Origin: Streptomyces sp. ML-6 | GTDB taxonomy: Bacteria; Actinomycetota; Actinomycetes; Streptomycetales; Streptomycetaceae | DNA length: 64,000 bases | Direction of reading: 5' to 3' | NCBI RefSeq assembly: GCF_030116705.1 | Contig: NZ_JAOTIK010000002.1 | Coordinates: 496,001-560,000 of the forward strand | Shown: positions 16,744-25,282 of the stretch, one piece after another | Layout: the number at the start of each line of letters is the position of its first letter | How positions within the stretch are numbered: the stretch's first letter is position 1 | Made by a program: the position numbers and the translations under genes | Notes under the pieces: generated by a model | Told to the model about the DNA's origin: nothing | Seen by the model: the letters and a program-made list of their open reading frames with translations, nothing else | Databases searched by the model: none

Positions 16744-17358
16744 TCAGTTGTCGAACCAGACCACGAGCCGGACGTTGTCGTCCCCGTGCTGCGAGGCGAG
16801 CGCCTCCATGACCGTCCAGACCGGCTCCCATTCCCCGCCGTCCTCGACGGCCTCGCGGCGGCTCATCCGCTCGGACCGGTAGACGATGTCGCCGATGTGC
16901 CACTCGCTGCCCTCGGGCCAGGTCCGCCCCATCTCCTGTTCGGGGAGGCCGACGGCTTCGGCGAACTGCCGGGACCACATGGACTTGCCCACGTACTCCA
17001 GCCCGTCGGCCGTCCGCCGGTACTGATGGAGTCGGCTGTCGGTGTCCTCCGCCGGCTCGGTCCAGTCGGTCGCCCTCAGCTCGGCCCAGGTGATCCAGGT
17101 GATGCCGAAGACCTGGTCCGACCACCGGTCCAGCTCCGCCCGGACCCTGTCCGACGCGTCCGGTGGCCGCCCGCGCTCCTCGGCCAGCGGGCGGAAGCCT
17201 GCGTAATTGCGGATCCCGAAGAGACAGCCGAACGCGTCGTAGTTCCGGGTGATGTTGAGGAGGAAGAGGTCGATGGCGGCATGCCAGACCGACTCCTCAC
17301 CGTCCTCGTGGAGCCGCCACGCCCGGCACTCGACGAAACCATTGATGTCCGTTCCCAT
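16744..17358 (-). CDS. Hypothetical protein of the MGTDIxG type
   Basis: A 204-residue soluble protein beginning MGTDINGFVECR, followed by an aliphatic and aromatic block (DLFLLNITRNYDAFGCLFG) and a C-terminal HGDDNVRLVVWFDN. The opening motif recurs in small phage and bacterial proteins (MGCDIH/MGTDIH group), which have no defined reaction that I know. It is rich in Trp and charged residues and has no membrane segment. The 47-residue gene abuts its stop codon. Start at 17358. Confidence 0.7.
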   Translation of the reverse strand: MGTDINGFVECRAWRLHEDGEESVWHAAIDLFLLNITRNYDAFGCLFGIRNYAGFRPLAEERGRPPDASDRVRAELDRWSDQVFGITWITWAELRATDWTEPAEDTDSRLHQYRRTADGLEYVGKSMWSRQFAEAVGLPEQEMGRTWPEGSEWHIGDIVYRSERMSRREAVEDGGEWEPVWTVMEALASQHGDDNVRLVVWFDN

Positions 17359-17380
17359 GCCAGAAATTCTCCGGCCGCCG

Positions 17381-18268
17381 TCAACCGGATTCCCGGGACG
17401 ACCTTGTCGATGAGCCCTTGCCGCCGAGCGCGTCGAGGATGTGGGGCCAGGCGGCCCGGCCCAGGAGGGCATCGGCCTCGGGGGTGCCCCCGTACTCGAA
17501 GCGCGGGGACGCCGCTGCCGGGCCCTCGCCGGGAAGGCGCGGGCGGTGGCCGGCGGCGGCGTGGGTGATCAGGCGCACGGCCGCCCCTGCGGAGCGCCGC
17601 CTCCGGGCCAGCCGTTGGGCGCAGGGGAGCGACGGCCACATCGCGTCGTCCCCGCCCGCGACCAGGACCAGTTCGGGCGGGGCCGTCCGCACCGGGATCT
17701 CCGCGGCCGGGAGCGAGCGGGCGAAGGTCCGTTCGCTCAGTTCGTACCAACCGCGGATGGCGACGGCGCCGCCGTCCGGCTCCGGGGAGGTCCAGGAGTC
17801 GTCCATCGGGACGAAGGGCAGCGGCTTCCCCCGCCAGGTCCAGGACGAGCGGTACGGGTGGTGCGCCCCGTCGTGGCCGGGGCCGACGTTGCACCAGGCC
17901 CACGAAGTGGGCGACAACGCGACGGCCACGTCCACGCGCGAGTCGCGCACCGCCGTGAGCAGAGCGGCTTCGGCGCCCTTGGAGGTGCCGAGGATTCCGA
18001 CGCGTCGCGCCCCGGCCGCCCGGAGGAGGTCGACGGCGGCGGTGAAGGTCTCCAGGGGGACCTCGCAGATTCCCGGGGGCTGCCCGGGCCCGCCGAACCA
18101 GCGGATCGCCAGGGCCGTGAAGCCCTGCCGGGCGAGGAGGCGCGCCCGCTCGCGTTCGACGCGCCCGCTGGACCCGGCCAGGACCAGAACGCCGACGTCG
18201 CCGGCGCGGGCGGGAGTGAACAGAACGCCTTCCCAGGGATCGGTCAGCTCCCGCTCGGTGACGTCCAT
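17381..18268 (-). CDS. Acyl-CoA thioester hydrolase / BAAT C-terminal-type hydrolase
   Basis: A 295-residue alpha/beta hydrolase. The nucleophile lies in GILGTSKGAEAALL (GxSxG with Ser before Lys), as in the bile-acid-CoA:amino-acid N-acyltransferase/thioesterase family. GGDDAMWPSLP supplies a likely acid residue and ITHAAAGHRPRLP the His. The N terminus carries VLVLAGSSGRVERERARLLARQGF. The start at 18268 is chosen for GGGGAG upstream. The substrate is probably an acyl thioester or ester (inference). It ends 22 bp before the next gene start on the same strand. Confidence 0.75.
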   Translation of the reverse strand: MDVTERELTDPWEGVLFTPARAGDVGVLVLAGSSGRVERERARLLARQGFTALAIRWFGGPGQPPGICEVPLETFTAAVDLLRAAGARRVGILGTSKGAEAALLTAVRDSRVDVAVALSPTSWAWCNVGPGHDGAHHPYRSSWTWRGKPLPFVPMDDSWTSPEPDGGAVAIRGWYELSERTFARSLPAAEIPVRTAPPELVLVAGGDDAMWPSLPCAQRLARRRRSAGAAVRLITHAAAGHRPRLPGEGPAAASPRFEYGGTPEADALLGRAAWPHILDALGGKGSSTRSSRESG

Positions 18269-18584
18269 CCGCTCCCCCTCCGCCGTCGTGACCCACGGAA
18301 ATCCCCGCCCGGACGAAGGCACCCCCGTCATGACGCCCCGTCCGCCACCATCGTCCCCCAGGTGACACCTCGCACGCCGCCTCCACGGAGCGCCGCCCCG
18401 TCCCGTCGCTCGGCGCGGGGAGGGCGCGGCGCCGGTTGTGAAGTCACCGACCATGTATGTCCTTTCCTTTGTGTGGTGCGCCCACATGCCCCATCACCCG
18501 TCCGTCCGCCTAGCGTGTGCACACCCGGTGCCGGGGCGGCGCCGGGCGGCGCGCCGCGGGCGCACGAACGGGAGGGGCCGGGGC
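18269..18584. other. Divergent intergenic region
   Basis: 316 bp between the BAAT-type hydrolase (minus) and the exported lipase (plus). It should hold both promoters. There is an A/T-richer patch at 18450-18480, but no clear hexamers could be assigned. No gene supported. Confidence 0.4.
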
Positions 18585-19904
18585 ATGGCCGAGGGACGAG
18601 GTCCGGGGCACCGGTGGCGGCTGCGCGCCGCCCGGGTCATGGCGGTGGTGGGGGTCGTCGCGGCGGCCGTGGTGGCACCGCACACCACCGCGAGCGGCGC
18701 GACGGCGGGCGGCTCCGCCGCGCCGCCCCCGTACCTCACTCGCGAGGCGGGTTACGGGGCCGGCACCGTCACCAACGGCTGGGAGAGCGTCGAGCGTTAC
18801 CGCGACACGACCACGGGGTTCCGTACCGAGGGCTATCCCTCGGACGGCCGCGGCGACCAGGACGGCAAGCGCGTCACGTACTTCGGCGGCGTGACCCGCC
18901 CCTCCTCGGACCGGTTCCTGCTCTACTCGGCCCCCGGCTGGAACACCGGCAGCCGCACCACGCCCGTCCTCCTCGTGCACGGCGCGAACGACACCGCGGA
19001 CCGGGCCTGGGCCAACCCCGGCGAGTCGGGCGGCTACGGCTGCGGCGCCCTCGTCTGCCCGTCCACCGGGCTGATGCAGTACCTCTCCGCGCGCGGCCAC
19101 CGGGTCTTCGCCGTCGGCTTCGCGCACAAGCAGGGCGACAACCTCATGCAGGCGCAGGTCGTCGGTGACGCGATCGCCGTCATCAAGGCGAAGCTGGGCG
19201 TCGAGAAGGTGGACCTGGTCGGCTGGAGCAAGGGCGAGATGTCGACCCGCGCGTACGTGTCGTCCGTGAAGCCGGGCTGGGGGCGGGCCTACGCCGGGGA
19301 CGTACGCCGGCTGATCACCCTCGGCGGCCCGAACGGCGGCTACGACTACCCCTACGCCCACGGCTGGGCCCACGACTTCTCCGTCTGGCCGGAGTGCGGC
19401 GGCAAGATCAACGCCCCCTCCCCGCACTCCCACATGACCTGCTACGGGCTGTACACGGCCCGCCCCGAGTTCTCCATGACGCCGTCCGGCGGGTACGACA
19501 ACTACCCCGGGCAGCGCCAGATGCTGGCCCGCTGGGACGGGAAGTACGGAGTCGACGGCGCCGCCCAGGACTGGTACACGACGTACTACGGCGGCCAGGG
19601 CTTCTACACCGCCGGCAGCGGCATCCAGGCCGCCATCGACGCCGGTTCGCTGATCGAGCCGCTGCACGAAGCCGGGGTGCCCGCCTCGGTCACGACGTAT
19701 CTGCTGGCCGGCGGCTCACCGGACGTGCTCGGCATCTTCAACGAGAACCGCGGCCCCAGCGACGGTGTCGTCTTCATCGACAGCGCGCTCGACACCACGG
19801 GCATCCCCACCGTCGGAGGCAGGGAGACCGTCCTCGGCGCCAACCACCTCGAACTGGGCTGGAACTCCTCGGCCGTCGCCCAGGTCGCCACCTGGCTGTC
19901 CTGA
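18585..19904 (+). CDS. Secreted lipase-like alpha/beta hydrolase
   Basis: A 439-residue exported protein. GGAGGGG lies upstream of the ATG at 18585. A basic N terminus (RWRLRAARVM) and hydrophobic core (AVVGVVAAAVVAP) form a signal peptide with an Ala-rich exit. The mature part has an HG oxyanion segment (VLLVHGAND), the nucleophile GWSKG, and a later NHLELGW with the probable catalytic His. Cys pairs (GYGCGALVC, PECGG, MTCYG) fit an extracellular disulfide-stabilised enzyme. It resembles streptomycete triacylglycerol-lipase-like proteins. The alpha/beta hydrolase gene begins 22 bp downstream, suggesting an operon. Confidence 0.8.
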   Translation: MAEGRGPGHRWRLRAARVMAVVGVVAAAVVAPHTTASGATAGGSAAPPPYLTREAGYGAGTVTNGWESVERYRDTTTGFRTEGYPSDGRGDQDGKRVTYFGGVTRPSSDRFLLYSAPGWNTGSRTTPVLLVHGANDTADRAWANPGESGGYGCGALVCPSTGLMQYLSARGHRVFAVGFAHKQGDNLMQAQVVGDAIAVIKAKLGVEKVDLVGWSKGEMSTRAYVSSVKPGWGRAYAGDVRRLITLGGPNGGYDYPYAHGWAHDFSVWPECGGKINAPSPHSHMTCYGLYTARPEFSMTPSGGYDNYPGQRQMLARWDGKYGVDGAAQDWYTTYYGGQGFYTAGSGIQAAIDAGSLIEPLHEAGVPASVTTYLLAGGSPDVLGIFNENRGPSDGVVFIDSALDTTGIPTVGGRETVLGANHLELGWNSSAVAQVATWLS

Positions 19905-19926
19905 AGGAACTCGAAGGAACTCGCAC

Positions 19927-20964
19927 ATGAACACGCTCCGCACCCGCCGGGTCGCCACCGACCGGCTGACCCAGCAGATCACCGAAGCACGAACCGATGG
20001 AGAGGGCGAGGGCGAGGCCGTCGTTTTCGTCCACGGCAACGTCTCCTCCTCCGCGTTCTGGCACACCACCCTGAGCGGGCTGCCGGACCGCTACCGTCCC
20101 ATCGCCGTCGACCTGCGCGGCTTCGGCGGCACCGACCCGCTGCCCGTCGACGCCACCCGGGGCCTGCGGGACTACACCGACGACCTCGCCGCGCTGCTCA
20201 CGGCCCTCCGGATCGACCGGGCGCACCTGGTCGGCTGGTCCATGGGCGGCGGAGTGGTCATGCAGTACCTGCGCGACCACCCGGACCGGGTCCGTTCCCT
20301 GACCCTGGTCAACCCGGTCTCCCCCTACGGCTTCGGCGGTACGCGGGGAGTGGACGGAACCCTCAACTCCGCGGACGGGGCCGGATCGGGCGGCGGGACG
20401 GCCAACCCCGAGTTCGTGCGGCTGCTCGCCCGGGGCGACCGCGGCGAGGACTCCGCGCTCTCGCCGCGCTCCGTCCTGGCCTCCTGCTACGTCAAACCGC
20501 CGCTGCGTCCCGAGCACGAGGACGCGTACGTCGAGTCCATGCTCACCACGCGCACCGGGGACGACCACTACCCGGGCGACAGCAGGACGTCCGCCGACTG
20601 GCCCGGCATCGCGCCCGGCACGCGCGGCGTGCTCAACTGCCTCGCCCCGACCCACTTCCGCATCGACGACCTGCACCTGATCGACCCCAAGCCCCCGGTG
20701 CTGTGGATACGGGGCGAGGACGACGTCATCGTCTCGGACACCTCGATGTTCGACCTGGCGCACCTGGGCGCGACCGGCGTCGTGCCGGGGTGGGACGGCA
20801 CACCGGCCCAGCCGATGGTGGCGCAGACCCGGCACGCCCTGGGCCGTTACGCCGATTCGGGCGGCACGGTGCGGGAGGTCGCGGTGGCCGACGCCGGGCA
20901 CGCGGTCCACCTCGAACGCCCCGGCGAGTTCCGCGAGGCGCTGCTGGAGGTCCTGTCGGCATGA
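19927..20964 (+). CDS. Alpha/beta hydrolase
   Basis: A 345-residue cytoplasmic hydrolase. HGNVSSSAFW near residue 40 holds the oxyanion hole, DLRGFGGTDP is the usual second strand loop, GWSMGGG is the nucleophile elbow, IRGEDDVIV supplies the acid, and DAGHAVHLERP the His. The lid region (about 140-240) is large. Start at 19927, after an AAGGAACTCGAAGGAACTCG direct repeat that includes the ribosome site. It is the middle gene of three hydrolases and overlaps the next gene by 4 nt (ATGA). Confidence 0.85.
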   Translation: MNTLRTRRVATDRLTQQITEARTDGEGEGEAVVFVHGNVSSSAFWHTTLSGLPDRYRPIAVDLRGFGGTDPLPVDATRGLRDYTDDLAALLTALRIDRAHLVGWSMGGGVVMQYLRDHPDRVRSLTLVNPVSPYGFGGTRGVDGTLNSADGAGSGGGTANPEFVRLLARGDRGEDSALSPRSVLASCYVKPPLRPEHEDAYVESMLTTRTGDDHYPGDSRTSADWPGIAPGTRGVLNCLAPTHFRIDDLHLIDPKPPVLWIRGEDDVIVSDTSMFDLAHLGATGVVPGWDGTPAQPMVAQTRHALGRYADSGGTVREVAVADAGHAVHLERPGEFREALLEVLSA

Positions 20965-22418
20965 CGGTGTGCGACACCCGGCAGGGGGCGGTCCGCGGCC
21001 GCACCTCCCCCGACGGGGTGACGTCCTTCCTCGGCGTCCCGTACGCCGCGCCGCCCTTCGGCGCGCGGCGGTTCCGGGAACCCTTCCCGCCCGAGCCCCG
21101 GACGGGCGTGCGCGACGCCACGGTCCACGGCCCGACGGTGCCGCACGCCCCCTACGCCCCGCCCTTCGACGTCCTCATCCCGGACGACGGCGTCGAGGGG
21201 GAGGACTGCCTGAACCTCAACGTCTGGACCCCGGCCCCGGAGCCGGGCGCCGGCCTGCCCGTGATGGTGTGGCTGCACGGAGGGGCGTTCACCAACGGCT
21301 CCGGTTCGACGGCCGCGTACGACGGGAGCACCTTCGCCCGCGACGGAGTCGTCTGCGTCACGCTCAACTACCGCCTGGGGGCGGACGGTTTCCTGCGCCT
21401 TCCCGGCCGCCCCGACAACCGGGGTCTGCTCGACCAGATCGCCGCCCTCCGCTGGGTCCGGGACAACATCGCCTTCTTCGGCGGCGACCCGGACCGGGTG
21501 ACGGTCTTCGGCGAGTCGGCGGGCGCCATGAGCATCGGCATGCTCCTGACCACCGAGGCGGCCCGGGGCCTGTTCCGGAGGGCGATCCTGCAGAGCGGGG
21601 CCTGCCACCACTTCCTGCGCCCGTCATCGGCCGCGCTGGTGGCGGCCCGGCTGGCGGAGAAACTGGGCATCGAGCGGACGGCGGAGGCCCTCGCCGCCGT
21701 CCCGCTGCCGGAACTCCTCCCGGCCCAGGCGGAGTTGCGCGCCGAGGTGAGCGCCGACCCCGATCCGGCCCGCTGGGGCGAGGCAGTACTCAACCTGATG
21801 CCCTTCGAACCGGTACGGCCCGCCCTCGCGCTGCCCGGCCCCGACTGCGGCGTCGACCTCCTGATCGGCAGCAACGCGGAGGAGTACCGCCTCTTCCTGG
21901 CCCCGACCGGGTTCCTCCACACCCTGCCCGAGTCCGCGCTCCTCGCCGCGACCGCGGCCTACGGCCTCGATCCGGTCGCGGCCCTCCCCGTCTACCGGAC
22001 CGCCCGCCCCGCCGCGTCGCCGGGCGAACTGTTCGCCGCGGTGGCGACCGACTGGTTCTACCGCATCCCCGCCATCCGCCTCGCCGAGTCCGTGCCGAAC
22101 TCGTACCTGTACGAGTTCGGCTGGCGCTCCCCCCGGTTCGACGGGGCCCTCGGCGCCTGCCACGCCCTGGAGCTGCCCTTCGTCTTCGACCGCCTCGACG
22201 ACCCCTCCTGCGCACCGCTGCTCGGCGCCCACCCGCCCCGGGCCCTCGCGGACGCCATGCACGGGGCGTGGGTCTCCTTCGCGAGGACGGGAAACCCCGG
22301 TTGGGAGACGTACGACACCACGACCCGTACCACAATGGCCTTCACCGCCCCGCTCGCGTCCGCCCCGGTCGCCGACCCGCGCGCGCAGGAACGGCTCCTG
22401 TGGGAGGGCGTGCGCTGA
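20961..22418 (+). CDS. Carboxylesterase, type B
   Basis: A 485-residue type-B carboxylesterase. It has the marker segments EDCLNLNVWTP, HGGAF (oxyanion hole), and GESAGAMS with the catalytic Ser near residue 190. A Glu is expected in the GSNAEEYRLFL region and a His in GACHALELPFVF near 405. The ATG overlaps the stop of the alpha/beta hydrolase. No signal peptide is visible, so it probably acts in the cytoplasm on esters, perhaps those released or imported by the exported lipase upstream (inference from order). Confidence 0.88.
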   Translation: MTVCDTRQGAVRGRTSPDGVTSFLGVPYAAPPFGARRFREPFPPEPRTGVRDATVHGPTVPHAPYAPPFDVLIPDDGVEGEDCLNLNVWTPAPEPGAGLPVMVWLHGGAFTNGSGSTAAYDGSTFARDGVVCVTLNYRLGADGFLRLPGRPDNRGLLDQIAALRWVRDNIAFFGGDPDRVTVFGESAGAMSIGMLLTTEAARGLFRRAILQSGACHHFLRPSSAALVAARLAEKLGIERTAEALAAVPLPELLPAQAELRAEVSADPDPARWGEAVLNLMPFEPVRPALALPGPDCGVDLLIGSNAEEYRLFLAPTGFLHTLPESALLAATAAYGLDPVAALPVYRTARPAASPGELFAAVATDWFYRIPAIRLAESVPNSYLYEFGWRSPRFDGALGACHALELPFVFDRLDDPSCAPLLGAHPPRALADAMHGAWVSFARTGNPGWETYDTTTRTTMAFTAPLASAPVADPRAQERLLWEGVR

Positions 22419-22546
22419 GGGGGGCTCCCTCGAAGAGGCTTCCCGGGCGGGGCCGGGGCTGATGTGGGGGACCGCGTCGGCCGGGAACCGTTCTCCCGGA
22501 TCCTGCGTGACCTCTTGACGTGTTGTCGGCCGGTGAAGGGGACGGA

Positions 22547-23116
22547 ATGAAAGCGCGGGCGTTGATGAGCGCGGCGGTAGTGGTCGGTGTGGCGCTGGTG
22601 GCGTGCGCCTGCGGTCCGGAGGAGGCGCGGGACGACACGGGGGCGAAGCCGGAGAAGTCCTCGCAGCAGTCCGCGTCCGCGCGGGCCGAGGAGCCGTCGG
22701 CCGAGCCGTCCGCGTCCGCCCCGGCCGCCCCGTCCGAGAAGCCGCCGACCGGCGGCCCGTCCGTGCCCCGGACGAAGGAGGGCGCGATCCAGCGGTACGA
22801 GCAGTACCTCCGCGCCGTGGGCCGCGAGGACATCGACACGGTCTGCGAGGTGGCCGGGCCCGCCGCGAAGCAGGCGGAGGACCAGGGGTTCGGCCCGTGC
22901 ACGTCGACGTTCCTCGTCACGTTCCGGTTGTTCTCGCCCACGCAGAAGAAGGCCCTGCGGACCGCGACGGTCGACCCGCAGCGCGTCTCCATGGTCACGC
23001 CCGACAAGTTCGAGATGCCGGCCGACTCGGTCAGGTCCTCCGTCGTCTTCTCCGACGGCGACATCGGCAGCAGCACCCTGGAGTACCTCAAGGGCAACTG
23101 GTACATCACCGACTGA
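22547..23116 (+). CDS. Lipoprotein, hypothetical
   Basis: A 189-residue lipoprotein. The signal peptide MKARALMSAAVVVGVALVAC carries a lipobox LVAC (Cys near residue 20), so it should be anchored outside the membrane. A disordered Ser/Pro/Glu-rich linker follows to about residue 75, and then a compact domain with two Cys (TVCEVAGPAAK and GFGPCTSTF) that may form a disulfide, ending GNWYITD. The C-terminal part looks like an NTF2/DUF4878-type fold by its closing WYI pattern (inference). Start at 22547. TTGACG at 22515-22520 may be a -35 box. Confidence 0.75.
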   Translation: MKARALMSAAVVVGVALVACACGPEEARDDTGAKPEKSSQQSASARAEEPSAEPSASAPAAPSEKPPTGGPSVPRTKEGAIQRYEQYLRAVGREDIDTVCEVAGPAAKQAEDQGFGPCTSTFLVTFRLFSPTQKKALRTATVDPQRVSMVTPDKFEMPADSVRSSVVFSDGDIGSSTLEYLKGNWYITD

Positions 23117-23193
23117 GCCGAGCCGGACGGGCCCGGAGCGCCGGCCGCCCGCCGGATACCAGCCCGGGGGGCCGGGGCCCGTCCCCGGTGCGG

Positions 23194-23847
23194 TCAGTGC
23201 GGCCGGATCAGGCCGTTCTGGTAGGCGAGGGCGACCAGATGGGCGCGGTCGCGGGCGCCGAGCTTGGCCAGCGCACGGCTGACATGGGTCTTGGTCGTGG
23301 CCGGGCTGATGACGAGTTCGCGCGTGATCTCCTCATTGCTCAGGCCCTGGGCGACGAGCGCCACGACCTCGCGTTCACGGGTGGTGAGCTGGGCGAAGAC
23401 GTCGCCGTCGACCGCGGCGGCGGGCTTCGTCATCCGGGCGATGAGGCGCCGGGTCAGGCCGGGGGACAGCAGTTCCTCGCCGCCCGCGACGACCCGCACC
23501 CCGTGCAGGAGCTGGGCCGGGTCGGTGTTCTTGAGCAGGAATCCGCTCGCGCCCGCGGCCAGCCCCTCGATGGCGTAGTGGTCCTCGTCGAAGGTGGTGA
23601 GGATGAGGATGCGCACGGTGGCGAGGGCCGGGTCCGCGACGATCCGCCGGATGCCCTCGATACCGTCCACGCCGGGCATCTGGACGTCCATCAGCACGAC
23701 GTCCGGGTGGGTGGCGCGGGCGAGTTCGGCCGCGCTCGCGCCGTCGCCCGCCTCGCCGACCACCGTCATGTCGGGCTCGCTGTCGACCAGTACCCGGAAC
23801 CCGCCCCGCACGAGGGCCTGGTCGTCGGCGATGAGTACCTTGATCAT
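23194..23847 (-). CDS. Response regulator, NarL/LuxR type
   Basis: A 217-residue response regulator. The receiver has the acidic pair ADDQ at the start, the phosphoacceptor Asp in DVVLMDVQMPGVDG near residue 54, and conserved Thr and Lys (LTTFDE, LLKNTDP). The C-terminal LuxR-type HTH reads LTTREREVVALVAQGLSNEEI, then the recognition helix KTHVSRALAKLGARDR. Its gene overlaps the histidine kinase by 4 nt (ATGA), with the kinase upstream. It should act as the output of that pair. The target genes are unknown; the lipoprotein gene converges on it. Confidence 0.92.
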   Translation of the reverse strand: MIKVLIADDQALVRGGFRVLVDSEPDMTVVGEAGDGASAAELARATHPDVVLMDVQMPGVDGIEGIRRIVADPALATVRILILTTFDEDHYAIEGLAAGASGFLLKNTDPAQLLHGVRVVAGGEELLSPGLTRRLIARMTKPAAAVDGDVFAQLTTREREVVALVAQGLSNEEITRELVISPATTKTHVSRALAKLGARDRAHLVALAYQNGLIRPH

Positions 23848-24968
23848 GTGGTGTCCCTCCGGATCGGCAGCTCGCACCGCACCTCGAATCCCTCGTCCGC
23901 CGTCCGGGCCGCGGTGAGCGTGCCGCCCAGTTTCTCCGCCCGCGCCCGCATGCCCTCGATGCCGTTGCCGCCGACGGTCGTGGACACGTCGCCGGGGCTT
24001 CCGTCGTCGCGCACGACGATGCGCAGCCGCTCGCCGTAGGCCAGCTCGATCCGTACCCGGGTGGCGCCGTGCGCGTGCCGGCGCACGTTGGTCAGCGACT
24101 CCTGGACGATCCGGTACGCGGCGAGGTCCACCGTGACCGGGACGGTCCGGTTCTCGCCGGTGCGCGTCAGCTCGACCCGCACCCCCGGGATGTCGAGCAG
24201 TTCGTCGAGCCTGGCCAGGCCGCCGGTGGCGGTGCACAGGTTCTCCGAACGCATCGCGCCGAGCACCACCTGCACCTCGGCGAGTCCCTCGTCGCTGATC
24301 CGCTTGATGGTGTTCAGCGCCTCGGCGGCCTGCTCCGGCCGGCGCCGCATCACATGGACGGCGACCCCGGCCTGCACGCTGATCGCCGCCATCGTGTGGC
24401 CGAAGACGTCGTGCAGTTCACGGGCGATCTCCAGGCGTTCCTCGGCCGCCTGCCGGCGGGCCTGGTCGGAGCGGGCCTCGGCCAGTCGTTCCGCCCAGTC
24501 GCGCGCGCCCCTGGCGAACGCCCGGTGGGAGTGCACGGCCACGCCGAGCGCGGTGGCGGCGGCCACCAGCGGAACGGCGTTGAACACCTGGTCGGTGAAC
24601 CAGTCGCCGCTCAGCCCGAACCGGACGGTCAGGAGCGTGCACAGGGCGGTCAGCACCCCGCCCGCCACCCCCGCCCGCCAGCCCCGGCCGGCCGCGAGCG
24701 CGTAGCAGCCGATCAGCGGGGCGGCGGTGATGAGTCTGCCCGGGTAGTCGAAGTGGAACCAGGCGAAGGTGACCGCGTCGGCCACCGCGAGGCATCCGAC
24801 GGGGAAACGCCTCCGCAGGACGGTCGCGGCGCCCGCCACGGCGGCGAGGACGACGGCTCCCGGGCCCATGGGGCCGGACGGTCCGGGCGGGCCCAGTTCC
24901 AGCAGGCCCCCGACGAGGACGACGAACACCAGCCCGGCCCCCAGCGCGGCATCACCCGCTCGTGACAC
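23844..24968 (-). CDS. Sensor histidine kinase, DesK type
   Basis: A 374-residue kinase. The N-terminal third has about four to five membrane helices (LGAGLVFVVLVGGLLELG, AVVLAAVAGAATVL, LIGCYALAAGRGW, TALCTLLTVRFGL). The HisKA_3 dimerisation helix has the phospho-His in LEIARELHDVFGHTMAAISVQ, and the HATPase domain shows the N box QESLTNVRRHAHG and the G block VGGNGIEGMRARA. The GTG at 24968 follows GGAGGGG and is preferred to an ATG at 25037. The gene is translationally coupled to the response regulator. Signal unknown. Confidence 0.88.
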   Translation of the reverse strand: MSRAGDAALGAGLVFVVLVGGLLELGPPGPSGPMGPGAVVLAAVAGAATVLRRRFPVGCLAVADAVTFAWFHFDYPGRLITAAPLIGCYALAAGRGWRAGVAGGVLTALCTLLTVRFGLSGDWFTDQVFNAVPLVAAATALGVAVHSHRAFARGARDWAERLAEARSDQARRQAAEERLEIARELHDVFGHTMAAISVQAGVAVHVMRRRPEQAAEALNTIKRISDEGLAEVQVVLGAMRSENLCTATGGLARLDELLDIPGVRVELTRTGENRTVPVTVDLAAYRIVQESLTNVRRHAHGATRVRIELAYGERLRIVVRDDGSPGDVSTTVGGNGIEGMRARAEKLGGTLTAARTADEGFEVRCELPIRRDTT

Positions 24969-25186
24969 GTTCCCGCCCCTCCGTCCCCGCCCCGCCACCG
25001 GGGCGCGCGTCTCCCCGCGCCGCGAACATCCTGTCACTGTTCGGGGCGCGGCCCCGGGTCACCAACGCGTGGGCGCCGAAGGGCGGTTGCTCCTTCGGGG
25101 CCGCGGGGAGAAGTCGTCGATCCATGGGGGTCAGCCTGGTGGAGGGGCCGCCGTCGCCGCGTCGGCCGGGCGGCGGCACCGTCCCG

Positions 25187-25199
25187 TACCGCCGGGGTA
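25187..25199. promoter_or_regulatory. Possible CsoR-like half-conserved operator
   Basis: TACCGCCGGGGTA is an imperfect palindrome of the TACCC..GGGTA type, 84 bp upstream of the multicopper oxidase start. It is weaker than the operator at 16369, with two mismatched positions. Suggestive only. Confidence 0.3.
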
Positions 25200-25282
25200 T
25201 GACACTGCCGCCCCGGGTGTACGCCGTGGTTGCCGTTCCGGGCCGACGACTTCGCCCCGTGTCTCCCGCAGGATTCCGGGCC

